Shown here: piece after piece, positions 33,877 through 43,224 of the stretch
Numbering within the stretch: the stretch's first letter is position 1
How the letters are laid out: every line of letters starts with the position of its first letter
Source: Nitratireductor aquibiodomus NL21 = JCM 21793
Lineage (GTDB): Bacteria; Pseudomonadota; Alphaproteobacteria; Rhizobiales; Rhizobiaceae
DNA: 43,583 nucleotides
Assembly (NCBI RefSeq): GCF_000615975.1
Contig: NZ_BAMP01000032.1
Span: 1 to 43,583 of the forward strand
Direction of reading: 5' to 3'
Translations under genes and position numbers: made by a program
The notes under the pieces: generated by a model
What the model was told of the DNA's origin: nothing
The model's database searches: none
The model's input: the letters and a program-made list of their open reading frames with translations, nothing else

Positions 33877-34290
33877 CCACTCTCCGAAGGGGAGGCGCTC
33901 GATTGGCCGATCGCGCGTGCCAGCAGACCGAGCGCCATCGCCTGCAGTTCCCTTTCGCTTTCGGCCTGGGCTTTTTTTGCTTCGTCTTCCTCAGCCGGCG
34001 TCAATCCCGACACCGCGCCCGAGATCGATGCATAGACACGGGTGAGCCCGGTCGCGCCATTGACATGCGGCCAAAGGCTTGCGGCCTTTTCCTCACCTAC
34101 GAGAATGGCGAGCGCATTGCGGAGCGTTTCAGGCTTTCGCGCCCGAAGCGCCTCCTGTAGCCCCTCAAGTCTCAGATTTCGTCTCGGCCATGAGGCGGGC
34201 GATGTGATCGAGTGATGCCGCGACAAGAACCGTGGCGGCCCCGGGCAAGGCAAGCTCGCGCTCGCCCCGCCATGCGTTCGGCGCAATCAT
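33873..34290 (-). pseudogene. Tail assembly chaperone (GTA gp11-like), frameshifted
   Basis: Starting at ATG 34290 the product is MIAPNAWRGERELALPGAAT and VLVAASLDHIARLMAETKS; as sequenced it stops after 42 residues. Removing one base near 34171-34177 joins it to RLEGLQEALRARKPETLRNA and the long body, 138 residues in total, a GTA gp11-like tail chaperone. The ATG overlaps the tail tube stop as TGATG. Tail chaperone genes in many phages use programmed frameshifting, but there the short form is the functional upstream protein and the shift is -1. Here the short form is just 42 residues and the shift is +1, so an error is more likely. Confidence 0.68.
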
Positions 34291-34718
34291 CAGACGGCCG
34301 TATAGGCGATTTCGCCCGAGGCCTGCACCTCGCACGAAAAGTTCATGTCGTTGTCGAGGTCGCCGGAGAACTCGAAATTCGAGATCAGCCAGTCGCCGAC
34401 GAATTCGCCATAGCCTGGAACGAAGACGCTGTAGCCGGTCAGTTCCGTCTGGTTGACGGCAGCGTCGGCGAGCAGCTTGCCCGCAACATCATCGTCGAAG
34501 ATACCGGAACCGGAAAAGTTCACGTCCTTGCCCCCGTACTTGCGGACGCGGATCGGCGGCTTTGCACGGTCCGTGCAATCGGCGCGCTTCGATTCGATGA
34601 TGTCGTTCAGAATACGGAAGTTCGTCGTGTTGATGCCACAGACATTCTCCCAATCAGCGGGTGCAGGCTGCCCCGTGGGGCGCCGGATGATCAATAGGCG
34701 GCCGAGCTGTGTCGACAT
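34290..34718 (-). CDS. Major tail tube protein
   Basis: A 142-residue protein (MSTQLGRLLIIRRPTGQPAP at the start). The KADCTDRAKPPIRVRKYGGKD-like centre and FEFSGDLDNDMNFSCEVQAS near the end match tail tube proteins of the lambda gpV/TP901-1 class. The position, between tail terminator and tail chaperone, agrees. It forms the inner tube. Confidence 0.72.
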   Translation of the reverse strand: MSTQLGRLLIIRRPTGQPAPADWENVCGINTTNFRILNDIIESKRADCTDRAKPPIRVRKYGGKDVNFSGSGIFDDDVAGKLLADAAVNQTELTGYSVFVPGYGEFVGDWLISNFEFSGDLDNDMNFSCEVQASGEIAYTAV

Positions 34719-34745
34719 GGCTGTTGCTCCTTGGCAATGGCGGGA

Positions 34746-35150
34746 TCAGGAGACCCGCAGGTTGTAGTCGAGCGAGAGTTCCCACACCGGCAGTTCTCCA
34801 CCGGGATGCGGCGTGATGGTCGTTTCGATATGCGTGCAGTCCTGACAGACGCCGCCAAGCGTCGGATCAGAGTCAAGCGCCGCCTCGATCCAGACAGATG
34901 CTTCGTCGCAGACGTCGTCGCCATTGGCTGCTGCGGCGACATAGGCCGTGACGGTGAGGCGTGGTTCCCGTCGTTTGCGCTGCGCGCCCCGGCTGACGGG
35001 CTCGCTGGGTATGGTGGGCATGATGCATGGGCATTCCGAGATGTCCGGAACTGGGCGGCCGTCGGACTTGCGCACCGTCCAGCCGTGCGGCGCCGACTGT
35101 TGAAGGATTGCCAGCACGCTGTTGCGAATGAGCGTCCGGACGTGCAGCAT
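34746..35150 (-). CDS. Tail terminator-like protein (gpU-like)
   Basis: A 134-residue protein starting MLHVRTLIRNSVLAILQQSA and including LTVTAYVAAAANGDDVCDEA. The helix at the start and the beta-rich body are those of tail terminator/completion proteins, which cap the tail tube. It overlaps the gene before it by one base. Assignment rests on size, position and overall pattern. Confidence 0.6.
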   Translation of the reverse strand: MLHVRTLIRNSVLAILQQSAPHGWTVRKSDGRPVPDISECPCIMPTIPSEPVSRGAQRKRREPRLTVTAYVAAAANGDDVCDEASVWIEAALDSDPTLGGVCQDCTHIETTITPHPGGELPVWELSLDYNLRVS

Positions 35151-35479
35151 CAGGCACGCTCCAGCTCGCAGCGCACCATGCCGCGACCATCCGGCAAAGG
35201 TTCCCGAACCGTCCAGGTGACGCCCCTGAAGGTGAGCTTGTCACCATCGGAGATGTTCGGGACGTCCGCTTCCGCAAACGATGCCCTGGGCGTCATTCCA
35301 TTGACACCCGGTTCGCCATACCCGGCCCCGCCGGCGACCTCCCCGAACGGCCCGCGAATGATGACACGAACCGGATCGTCCAGAGGCACACCTCCAATGG
35401 TGACTTCACCCGTTTCGCCAAGTGCGTCGAGAAACGCAGCCGGCATGCCGGTAAAAACAGAATTCGGAGGGATTGTCAT
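35150..35479 (-). CDS. Head-tail joining protein (gpFII-like)
   Basis: A 109-residue protein. TGEVTIGGVPLDDPVRVIIRG and PNISDGDKLTFRGVTWTVREP are the typical strands of the lambda FII-type head-tail connector. It follows the capsid genes and precedes the tail terminator, the expected place. A one-base overlap joins it to the next gene. Confidence 0.72.
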   Translation of the reverse strand: MTIPPNSVFTGMPAAFLDALGETGEVTIGGVPLDDPVRVIIRGPFGEVAGGAGYGEPGVNGMTPRASFAEADVPNISDGDKLTFRGVTWTVREPLPDGRGMVRCELERA

Positions 35480-35481
35480 AG

Positions 35482-35676
35482 CTACTCCGACTTCTGAGCG
35501 GCTTCGCGTGACGCAGCCGGCGGCACCGCCTCCGGAAGGCGCCCGAACCGCGCATCAAACTCGGCAGCCTTTTCCGTGGTCACGGTCGCCGGTTTTCCAG
35601 GCGCGACGCGCTTGCCGCCCTGGTCCCGAACGGCAACGGGCCAGCGGCCCGTTTCGGTGTCAGGCTTTTTCACCAT
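35482..35676 (-). CDS. Small phage protein between capsid and joining genes
   Basis: A 64-residue basic protein from ATG 35676 (GGAGG five bases upstream). It overlaps the previous gene by 17 bases. KPATVTTEKAAEFDARFGRL is its most protein-like stretch. Small genes with this content sit here in related prophages; function unknown. Confidence 0.5.
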   Translation of the reverse strand: MVKKPDTETGRWPVAVRDQGGKRVAPGKPATVTTEKAAEFDARFGRLPEAVPPAASREAAQKSE

Positions 35677-36121
35677 TGCCGCCTCCACCTTCGCCCGCCG
35701 TCGCAGCTTCCAGTTCCTTCACGCGATCAGCCAGCAACTGGTTGTCCTCGGCAAAGGCGTCCCTCTCCGCAGAGGCTTCGCTGTGCAGCCGCTCCAGTTC
35801 TTCCACCCGGGCAGCGAGTGCCGTTTTTTCGCTGGCAAGCGCGTCACGCTCGCCCGCAGTTTCGACAAGCTTCTTCTGCTGCTCCTCGACCCTGTGGGCG
35901 AGCATTTCCGCCTCTTTTTCCAGAGCGGCATTCACGAGTGCCGCCTGCCTGTCCGGCCTGGCGGCGTTCTCACCGCCCTTCCAGACACCGAACTCATTCT
36001 CGAGTTTCGAGACCTCCTCGGGAGACAGGCCATTCTTGCCGCCAAGCGGCACGTCTGCGCCGGGCGGAAAGGACTTTGCACCGAGGCTTACCGTGGTGTT
36101 GAAACGATGCGTTTTCGACAT
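35660..36121 (-). CDS. Coiled-coil phage protein downstream of the major capsid gene
   Basis: A 153-residue protein from ATG 36121 (AAGGAG seven bases before; the frame is open upstream without a start signal). The N-terminal part (MSKTHRFNTTVSLGAKSFPP, then GADVPLGGKNGLSPEEVSKLE) looks folded; the rest is one long charged coiled coil (AEMLAHRVEEQQKKLVETAG, AARVEELERLHSEASAERDA). It is too late in the order for a scaffold, so a head-completion or connector role is more likely. Unrecognised family. Confidence 0.6.
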   Translation of the reverse strand: MSKTHRFNTTVSLGAKSFPPGADVPLGGKNGLSPEEVSKLENEFGVWKGGENAARPDRQAALVNAALEKEAEMLAHRVEEQQKKLVETAGERDALASEKTALAARVEELERLHSEASAERDAFAEDNQLLADRVKELEAATAGEGGGGNGEKA

Positions 36122-36213
36122 GTGATTTCTCCTTGGCTCTATTGCGGACCTCCCGCAGCCCTCCGCCGAAGCACCACAGGGGCAACGGCGGAGGGTTGAA
36201 GGCGGCACGCGGA

Positions 36214-37245
36214 TCAGCGCACCAGCGCGAACAGGGATGCATTGGGTTCAGGCATGATCGGCAGCGGCGCTGCCTGCGTCTGAACGATCGTGCGGCTCGG
36301 ATTCTTCTCCGGCCACATATCGGGAAAGCGCTCCATCGCCAGGAGCGCCTCGTTGTCGAGGATCGCGCCATAGGCGAAATGGCCGTTGAAGCCGAACGGA
36401 TCGAAGATGCCGACGCCATAGCTCGGCCAGAAATTGTTCTTCACGCCGCCCACCGTGTAGGGCTGCGAATACTGAACAAAGGTCAGCTGGCCAATCGTGC
36501 CGAGAACGGTGTGGTAGACGCCTTCTGCACCGGTCGAGACCGGGCCGAGCTGGAACTTTCCTCCATCCTGCCGGCGATTGTCGAGCGCGGCGAGGAAACG
36601 CTCGGACTTCTTCAGAAGGCCAGCCGCGCCCGGCCCAAGCAACACTGTGCGCGCGGTAAATCCGTCGGTGTCGGCCAGAAGCTGCACCCATGCCTCGATG
36701 TCGTCATAAGGGTCAACGCCAGCCTCCCCCCAACGGGCCGCTGCGGCAAGCGCAATGCTCAATGCAGGATCACGCCCGAAATCGACCGTCTGCGTCGGGT
36801 AATCTTCACCTTCGACGATCACTGTACCGGTCCGCAGCGCCTGGCTGCACATCGCCTCTTCGCGCCGCGTGATGCGCAGATCCTGATCATCGATCAGCAT
36901 GGCAAGATTGTAGGCATAACGCTGTGCCGGCGTCATCTCACCGGCCATTCGCTCGCCCGGGATTCTGATCATGTTCTGGCGCGGACGCAGCGTGTTCTGC
37001 GGCTTCACATAGGCCGGTGTGAAGCTGGTGGCCTTGAAACCACGATTGGCCGAGTCCTTTCCTGGCACATCGGGGTGAACGAAGGGCGCCAGTTCACGAT
37101 CAGGAAGGATCTTGTCAAAGACGATTTCCTCCAGATCAGAGAGCACCACGGTACTGAACATGGTGCTGCGCAGGAATGCCTCGGGACGGTCGCGCGGCGG
37201 AAGAACGGCGACCAGTTCCGCGGTATTGAGAAGAATGTTGCTCAT
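36214..37245 (-). CDS. Major capsid protein (lambda gpE-like)
   Basis: A 343-residue protein of the gpE/HK97-fold family: MSNILLNTAELVAVLPPRDR at the start, VFDKILPDRELAPFVHPDVPG, YVKPQNTLRPRQNMIRIPGE and ERMAGEMTPAQRYAYNLAML are conserved stretches. It assembles the head shell. It follows the gpD decoration gene and AAAGG is the ribosome site. Length is normal for the family (lambda gpE has 341). Confidence 0.92.
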   Translation of the reverse strand: MSNILLNTAELVAVLPPRDRPEAFLRSTMFSTVVLSDLEEIVFDKILPDRELAPFVHPDVPGKDSANRGFKATSFTPAYVKPQNTLRPRQNMIRIPGERMAGEMTPAQRYAYNLAMLIDDQDLRITRREEAMCSQALRTGTVIVEGEDYPTQTVDFGRDPALSIALAAAARWGEAGVDPYDDIEAWVQLLADTDGFTARTVLLGPGAAGLLKKSERFLAALDNRRQDGGKFQLGPVSTGAEGVYHTVLGTIGQLTFVQYSQPYTVGGVKNNFWPSYGVGIFDPFGFNGHFAYGAILDNEALLAMERFPDMWPEKNPSRTIVQTQAAPLPIMPEPNASLFALVR

Positions 37246-37315
37246 GGGAGAGACCTTTCTGGTTCGAGCCCTGTGTCCGCTCGGCCGCGACCGTCAGACA
37301 GATGAATGATTGAGA

Positions 37316-37669
37316 TCAGGCGAGTTTGCGCACGACAAGGGATGAATCCGCCGCACGGAACGCCGCCTCGACAGTGTCTGCATCGTGGCCGGCACCAAAG
37401 ACGAGCTTGCTGGCGTCCAGGCCGGCGGAGGCGTAGGCGGCGACCTCGATATCGCCACCCGAACCATCCGCATCGTAGGCAAGCACGAGGGCGGGGACTT
37501 CCGAGCCATCGCCGGCTGCTGCCGCTGAGATCGTGTATTTGTCGTTGGCCGTAATCCGGCCCAACACGGTTCCACGTTCGAAGGGGCCGCCAGTCAAAGT
37601 GATGGTGCGCGTGATGACCGGAATGTCGGAGACAAGCAGATCGTTGGGCGCGTAGGTTGCAGTGTTCAT
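37316..37669 (-). CDS. Head decoration protein (lambda gpD-like)
   Basis: A 117-residue protein from ATG 37669; GAGG nine bases upstream decides against the earlier ATG 37678. NDLLVSDIPVITRTITLTGG and FERGTVLGRITANDKYTISA are the standard gpD pattern. It binds the outside of the expanded capsid and stabilises it. It lies between the scaffold-like and major capsid genes as in lambda. Confidence 0.85.
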   Translation of the reverse strand: MNTATYAPNDLLVSDIPVITRTITLTGGPFERGTVLGRITANDKYTISAAAAGDGSEVPALVLAYDADGSGGDIEVAAYASAGLDASKLVFGAGHDADTVEAAFRAADSSLVVRKLA

Positions 37670-37735
37670 AACTGTCATCCTCGTTTTTTGGCCCAAGGGC
37701 CGGTTTCTGTAATTGCCCTGCCGGGCCGGACGCGT

Positions 37736-38271
37736 TTAGGCGTTTTCCGGCTTGCGTCCGTGCAGGGACTGGATGGTCTGTTTCACGCTGGCGACGAGGG
37801 ACTGTCGCTCGCTCGCAGGGCTCACCGCCCCGCCCGATCCGATCTTCGGGCTGCGGCCCGCCATACGACCGGCAAGTTTTCCCGTCCCGGCGTTTGAATG
37901 TTCGAGCAGCGCCGACGCTTCCTTCGCGGAATAGAAGCGCTCGCCGAAGGCCAGTTCGGAAGCGAGACCCGGATTCGCATCCGCATTGGGGTGCGTGAGG
38001 ATTGCGTGAATACGCCCCTGCTCCGCACGACGCACACGGTCGGAAGAAGCCTGCGGCTTCGGATCGTCGTCCTCAGAACCTTCCTCTTCCTGGTCGGATT
38101 CGGCACCGATTTCTTCATCCTCTCCTTCGGCCACGGGCGCTTCATCCTCGTCGCCCTCGGTTCCGGTTTCCGTGGTCTCGTCGTCGAGGTCCTCGACTGG
38201 TTCATCTTCAAGGCGTGCAGCTTGTTGCGTCCACGCACGGCGGCGAGGACGCTTCTGGTCAGCGTCGACAT
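37736..38271 (-). pseudogene. Acidic scaffold-like capsid assembly protein, frameshifted
   Basis: ATG 38271 has AAAGGAG upstream and starts MSTLTRSVLAAVRGRNKLHA. One missing base at 38212-38213 then joins it to LEDEPVEDLDDETTETGTEG and a strongly acidic stretch, ending with RAEQGRIHAILTHPNADANPG and a C-terminal helical part (SLVASVKQTIQSLHGRKPEN), 178 residues in all. It follows the S49 protease directly, where lambda has the scaffold region of gpC/Nu3. Proteins with an acidic stretch and the RAERARIxAIL motif occur at this position in rhizobial and rhodobacterial prophages, usually annotated as capsid assembly or peptidase-associated proteins. Confidence 0.68.
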
Positions 38272-38293
38272 AAGTTTCTCCTTTTCGCTGGTT

Positions 38294-39208
38294 TCAGCCG
38301 GCCACGCGGCCAAGCTCTTCTTCGAATGCTGCAAGCACCTGGCTGGGCCGCGCCACTGCATCGGCAAGGCCGATGTCAACCGCCGTCTGTCCACGAAAGC
38401 ACTTCGCCTCGGTTTCCATGGCAGTTTCGAAACTCAGACGCCCCGCCCGGTATCGCGCGACAGTCTGGGCGAAGTCCCGGCGCATCGCCTCCATATCGGC
38501 GAGCGCTTCTTCGAGCACGTGATCGGGGATCGGCCCATAAGCGTTGAAGTCGTCTTTGCGCGCACCCGCCTTCATGATGGTCACTTCGAGGCCCTGATTG
38601 GCGAGCCATTTGCTCACGTTGACGTGCATTGAGATAACGCCGATAGAGCCGGCCTGGCCATTCTGCGGAAGGACAACCTGTCGCGCGGATGAGGCGAGAA
38701 GATATCCTGCCGAAAGTGCATAGTCGGTCAGGATCGCAATTGTCGGCTTTGCCTGAGACAGTTCGAATAGACGCTCGGCGCAATCGAATGCGCCGGTGAC
38801 CTCACCCCCGAAGCTGTCGACCTCGACCACGACACCGTCGATGGAGCTGTCTGTCCGGCAATCGTCTGCCTGCAGGCCGATAGCTTCATAGGTCGTTTGA
38901 CCGGAAGATTTGCCGATCCACTTACCCTTGTTGATCAGCGTGCCCTCGACCTCGATCAGAGCTATGCGATCCGAGATTCGTTTCGGCCCCTGATAGATCG
39001 GCTGCCCCCAACCATCCACTGCATCGCGTAATGTGTTTCCGACTACGCCGAACTGCTCGCTGCCATGAACAGCGACTTCGGCATCGGGCATGCCCAGTAC
39101 ACGCGGGCCGAAAGCACGGGCGATCACATTGCCCTTGCCCTCGTGCAGCATGAGCGGCGTGTTGAACATGCGCGCCGCAATTTCGGGATAGTGCGCCGCC
39201 ATGCTCAT
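38294..39208 (-). CDS. S49 family (SppA/ClpP-like) phage capsid maturation peptidase
   Basis: A 304-residue protein. VALIEVEGTL-like strand (RIALIEVEGTL), VVVEVDSFGGEVTGAFDCAE with the oxyanion glycines, the serine nucleophile Ser166 in TDYALSAGYLLAS, and a lysine in MKAGARKDDF (213-218) as the likely general base, match phage S49/gpC peptidases. It processes scaffold and portal during head maturation. It overlaps the portal gene as ATGA, and the scaffold-like gene follows. Confidence 0.88.
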   Translation of the reverse strand: MSMAAHYPEIAARMFNTPLMLHEGKGNVIARAFGPRVLGMPDAEVAVHGSEQFGVVGNTLRDAVDGWGQPIYQGPKRISDRIALIEVEGTLINKGKWIGKSSGQTTYEAIGLQADDCRTDSSIDGVVVEVDSFGGEVTGAFDCAERLFELSQAKPTIAILTDYALSAGYLLASSARQVVLPQNGQAGSIGVISMHVNVSKWLANQGLEVTIMKAGARKDDFNAYGPIPDHVLEEALADMEAMRRDFAQTVARYRAGRLSFETAMETEAKCFRGQTAVDIGLADAVARPSQVLAAFEEELGRVAG

Positions 39209-40944
39209 GCTGCCTTCCTCCGGATTGATGGAATGCCCAGGGGATGACGCCGCGCCTGCTGGCGTGTGCCGTTCACCTCCTCCTCTACCTCTTCGTCGGG
39301 ATACTTGGTTTCCGTTGTCGTTTCGCTCTGGGTGCGTGTCTCTGGCTGCGCACTGTCAGGATCCAGACCGAGCCTCAAATAGAAGTCCCGCTCCCGCTTC
39401 CGTTGCAGGGCGTTGACTTTCCAGTCGCGCCCCTGCTCGGCCGCTTCCTGCTGCAGGGTCGACAGGTTGGAGGAAATGCGAAGGCCTGCCGCCTGCGCCT
39501 CCCTGTGCGGATCGATCCAGCCGCGACCGGGGCCGATCCATTCCGCGTGACACCATGCAGCAGGGTTCTCCTCGAAAGGCACAGCATTGGCAGGGAGCTT
39601 CACAAGCCCCTTATCGAACACTTCCTCTAGGAATGCCCGATAGATGCGCCCCATGAACTGTGCCGCGAAACTGCTCTTGCGGCTGGTTAGCCCCTTCCAG
39701 ACTTCGAGCAGCGCCGCGCGGGCCGAGGAATAATTGACCTTCGACCAGTCCATCGTGAGCTGTTCGTAGGAAAGGCCGACAGCACTGGCGATCTTGCGCA
39801 ACGCCGCATTCACGAAGGCCTCAAAATTCGCGTTCGGGTGCTCGGGGCGGGTGAACTTCGCCGTTTCGCCAGGTTGCAGCGTGTTCACGCGGACTCCCGG
39901 CAGATCGATCGGAGCGGCGTCGTAATAGGCATTCTGCGCTTCGGCGAGCGCTCCATACATATTGCCGACTGCCGAACTGCCCTCCGCGCCAAGCGAATCC
40001 ATGAGCTCATCCGGATCGAACGGTGTCTCGATAAAGGCAGCCATTACCGCATTGAGCAGAGCAGCCTGACTTTCGAAATCCTCATAGTCAGTGGCCTGCT
40101 TGATCGACCGGATGACCGGCGCCCAACTTGACGCGCCGCGTGTCATTCCGGCACGGACTGGCTCGAAGGCATGCACGACGATGGGGCGGCCCCATTCCGT
40201 TTCGCGCTCCACCCGATCCCACTGCCACTGGTTCGGCATGCCCGAGAACGTGTCGCCTGGGTGCGCCCGGCGGAAGTGATAGGCGACCGCTGCGCCATAT
40301 CCGTCGATCTCGACACCGTCGCGTAGGAATTCGCTATCCATCCTACCCATAGGGTTCGAGCAACGACCCGGGTCGACGACCTGCACCGCCGTCTGAAAAC
40401 CCGGTGCATCCTCGCGCCAGATCAGCGTTGCCATGGCCTCACCGTCGGCGCCGAACCGATGGCGTGCCGCCAGCCCCAGAATGCCGGCCATGTTCTTCGA
40501 GCGCTCGGCATCGCACCACATGTCGACATCCAGCGTGAAGTCGCGCCAGAGCGCTTCGATCTGATCGGCAATCTCCTCCGCCTCGTCATAGGTGAGGTTC
40601 AGCGAGGCATGGTTCGGCTTTGCCGAAAGAATCCATCCCGACCCGATGATGTTGTCGACAAGCCTGGACACGCCGGCCGACGCCCAGCCGTCATTGCGTG
40701 CGATGTCGTTCAGCCGGTCGACCAACTGACCGCGGTCCCAGCGCAAGGCCGAGTGACCGGACCATGTGCGCGGACGCCATTTGGCCAGGGAAGGATTGTC
40801 GTAGCCTGCACCCTGATAGGCCGTGGACGCCATCATCCGGTTGCGGGTCATCTTCGCCCGGGCAGCACTGCGCACGGCAGCCGGGAGCGGCGCGCCGTCT
40901 GCGCCCATCAGCACCGGTGCATTGCTGGAAACGGTCGGTTCCAT
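39205..40944 (-). CDS. Phage portal protein (lambda gpB family)
   Basis: A 579-residue protein with the lambda-type portal pattern: DRGQLVDRLNDIARNDGWAS, GVSRLVDNIIGSGWILSAKP, MAGILGLAARHRFGADGEAM, ATLIWREDAPGFQTAVQVVD and SAVGLSYEQLTMDWSKVNYS. It forms the dodecameric gate at one capsid vertex. The C-terminal tail is acidic and basic in turn, as in many portals. It overlaps gpW by one base (TGATG) and the S49 gene by ATGA. Confidence 0.93.
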   Translation of the reverse strand: MEPTVSSNAPVLMGADGAPLPAAVRSAARAKMTRNRMMASTAYQGAGYDNPSLAKWRPRTWSGHSALRWDRGQLVDRLNDIARNDGWASAGVSRLVDNIIGSGWILSAKPNHASLNLTYDEAEEIADQIEALWRDFTLDVDMWCDAERSKNMAGILGLAARHRFGADGEAMATLIWREDAPGFQTAVQVVDPGRCSNPMGRMDSEFLRDGVEIDGYGAAVAYHFRRAHPGDTFSGMPNQWQWDRVERETEWGRPIVVHAFEPVRAGMTRGASSWAPVIRSIKQATDYEDFESQAALLNAVMAAFIETPFDPDELMDSLGAEGSSAVGNMYGALAEAQNAYYDAAPIDLPGVRVNTLQPGETAKFTRPEHPNANFEAFVNAALRKIASAVGLSYEQLTMDWSKVNYSSARAALLEVWKGLTSRKSSFAAQFMGRIYRAFLEEVFDKGLVKLPANAVPFEENPAAWCHAEWIGPGRGWIDPHREAQAAGLRISSNLSTLQQEAAEQGRDWKVNALQRKRERDFYLRLGLDPDSAQPETRTQSETTTETKYPDEEVEEEVNGTRQQARRHPLGIPSIRRKAA

Positions 40945-41177
40945 CAGAACGTCACTCCCCTGCTGCGCGCGCGTGCGCTCCGACGCAGGCCTAGCTGCGC
41001 TTCTAGCCTGCGGATGAAGCTGCGCAGCGAAGCGCGGTTCGCCGCCGAGTAGGTCACCTGCTCTCCCTCATAGGAGACGCTCGCCCGCAGGCCGCCAGTC
41101 TCGAGCTTGAACTCGGCCGCACGGGCCTGATCGAGCTGCGCCTGAAGCGCTGCCCGCCGTTCCTCGGTCAAAGCCAT
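40944..41177 (-). CDS. gpW-like head-tail joining protein
   Basis: A 77-residue protein: LTEERRAALQAQLDQARAAE helix, then a beta turn (VSYEGEQVTYSAANRASL) and a basic C-terminal helix, the gpW fold pattern. It lies between terminase and portal as in lambda. It helps close the head after DNA packaging. Confidence 0.75.
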   Translation of the reverse strand: MALTEERRAALQAQLDQARAAEFKLETGGLRASVSYEGEQVTYSAANRASLRSFIRRLEAQLGLRRSARARSRGVTF

Positions 41178-41234
41178 GTTGTTCCTATCGGTTGCGGCGC
41201 TTCGCGCGCTCGGCCCGCTGCAGGGCTGCAGCTA

Positions 41235-43224
41235 TCAGGCTTCCTTCGAAGCCACCTCTTTGCTTTGTGATGAGGCCTGCTGTTCGCTCTCAACAGGAGT
41301 GATCAGGTCCTCGAGATCGCCCTGTGCGGGCTTTTCCATCTTCGACAGACGCTCGGCGAGCATGTCCCACTCTTCGTCTGTCCAGTAGGTGACGCCCAGC
41401 CGGATCGCCCCAGCATGCGCCTGGTTCATCATGTCGAGCGCTTCGTTGCGCTGACCGGACGGCAGTTTCCAGACATAGCGCGCATGGCCCGAACGCGTCC
41501 GCTCCTCGACCCGGATCTCCGATGTGACCTGCTGATAGAAGTCATCACCAAGCCCCACTGCAAACCGGATGTAGCCAGCCTGCTCCGGGTCTTCCTTCTT
41601 CATATCGCGGTAGAGCCCGATCTTCATGATCGAGGCATTGAAGTTGAAGAACCGCGACGTCCATTTCTGTTTCTTCGGCTTGCCCTTGCGGTCGAACTCG
41701 CGCACCTGCGACAGGAGTCGCGCAGTGTCCCGATTGTCGCCGCGCACCATGATGACCCGCGACTTGGGGTGTTTGCGCACCCAGCCCCAGACATCTTCGG
41801 TATAGGCGTTGCCGTCGATGGCAACGATGTCGGCCGAGCGCTGGTTTCCCCATTCGTCCGCCCAGGTCCGCTTGATCAGCCGGTCGAGCGCGGCGCGTAC
41901 CTCCGGCTCACTGATGTGGCCGGAATGGACGCGATAGCCCGACAGATGGCTGCCGGCGCGGTGATCGACAACGCCACGGTCGATTACGCACCGGGAAGCG
42001 ATTGCGGCCATAGCCGATCAGCTGCCACTCGACGCGGTCACCCTGTACGTCCATGCCGATGGCGAGCGCCAGTGCCTCAGCGGGGATCAGTCCCCGCTGA
42101 AAGCCGGTTTCCTCGCCCCGGTCCCGAAGGTCTTCCCAGTCGATTGCCTTGTTGTCCGCCTCGAATGGCAGTCCAAGCCAGTCATTGTAGAAGACCTGCT
42201 CGGCCCCCGCACCCTTCTCCTTGTCGTCGGGGCCGCCCGACTGCACCTTCAGCCAGGCGCGCGCCAGCGCTTCCCAACTCTCCAGCGGCGAATAGGCAAC
42301 CCAGATATGGAACGAGCGGTGGAATCGCGCCCGGTCAGGGTATTTTGCCACCCAGCGCGCGCCGTTCTCCGGTGCCACCATCCATGCACGATGATGTTCG
42401 CGGATCTCGCAGCCGCAATGGATGCAGACGAAGTGCGCATCCTCGGGGTGCTCGGGATCGATATGATCCCGCATGTTCTCCCAGCGCAGCTCCTGCAGTT
42501 CTTCACAGTGCGGGCACGGGACGTGATAACTCTCCTGTGTCCCCAGGTGATAGTTCGTCGTGATCCGGCAGCCGGGCGAAACCAGCGGCGTCGAAATCTT
42601 GAAGACCTTCCGGTTGAAGAAGGCCTTCGACCGGCTGTCGGCCTGTGTTTCCGGGTCGCCCGCCTCGTTCATCGACCATTTGGCAAGGTCGTCCTGAACC
42701 TGCTTGCGCGGCGAGATCATCGACAGGCCCGCCGGCGAGTTCGCGCCTGCTGCCTGAATGGCCCCGCGACCGTCGATCCGCTCCTTGTAGAGGATCGAGT
42801 TCCCGCCATCGCGGCTGGTTTCCGAGAACAGCGCCCGGATTGCGTTCGTCTCCCGAACGAGCGGCATCAGCTTGGTCTTCGACCAGCGTGACGCGTTCTC
42901 CTCGGTCGGATGGACGTAGAGGAAATCGCACGGGTCCATGTCCATGGTCCCGAGTGTGAAGATGTTCGCAAGAACCGTGCCGCCAACCTGCGCGGACTTG
43001 CCCAGCGTGACAATGCTGCACGGGTCTTCAGGCGAAAGCGCCCGCAGAATCTCCGAGAAGAACGGAAACAGCGCCTCGTTATAGGCACCCGAGAATGCTG
43101 AGATTCGCTCCGAAAAGACGATGTTCTGCTTGGCCCATGCCAGATAATCGACCGGCGGCGGCGGAGTGGCGGCTTCGAAGAGCGCCTCGTATTTGAGCCG
43201 CTCGGGATTGAACAGCATTGTCAT
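41235..43224 (-). pseudogene. Phage terminase large subunit (GpA family), frameshifted
   Basis: Frames 41908-43224 and 41235-42011 form one protein of about 662 residues when one extra base in the GGG/CCC run at 41993-41995 is removed; without it the product breaks after LIGYGRNRF. The GpA-type packaging ATPase is plain: a Walker A-like GKSAQVGGT (residues 75-83), FLYVHPTEENASRWSKTKL, and a zinc-ribbon-like CPHC...CIHC insertion. The second part carries the nuclease region with VAIDGNAYTEDVWGWVRKHP, SRVIMVRGDNRDT and FNFNASIMKIGLYRDMKKED. It cuts and packages phage DNA. It overlaps the small-subunit gene by ATGA. Confidence 0.9.

Noticed and set aside
34171..34290. Programmed ribosomal frameshift of the tail chaperone
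   Set aside because: No slippery heptamer is seen, the short product is 42 residues and the direction is +1; similar slips occur in unrelated genes of the window.
34731..36125. 464-codon plus-strand frame across the joining and capsid-adjacent genes
   Set aside because: Serine- and proline-rich antisense to five recognisable phage genes; no ribosome site or homology.
36133..37305. 390-codon plus-strand frame over the major capsid gene
   Set aside because: Opposite the clear gpE-like gene; its own sequence has no domain pattern.
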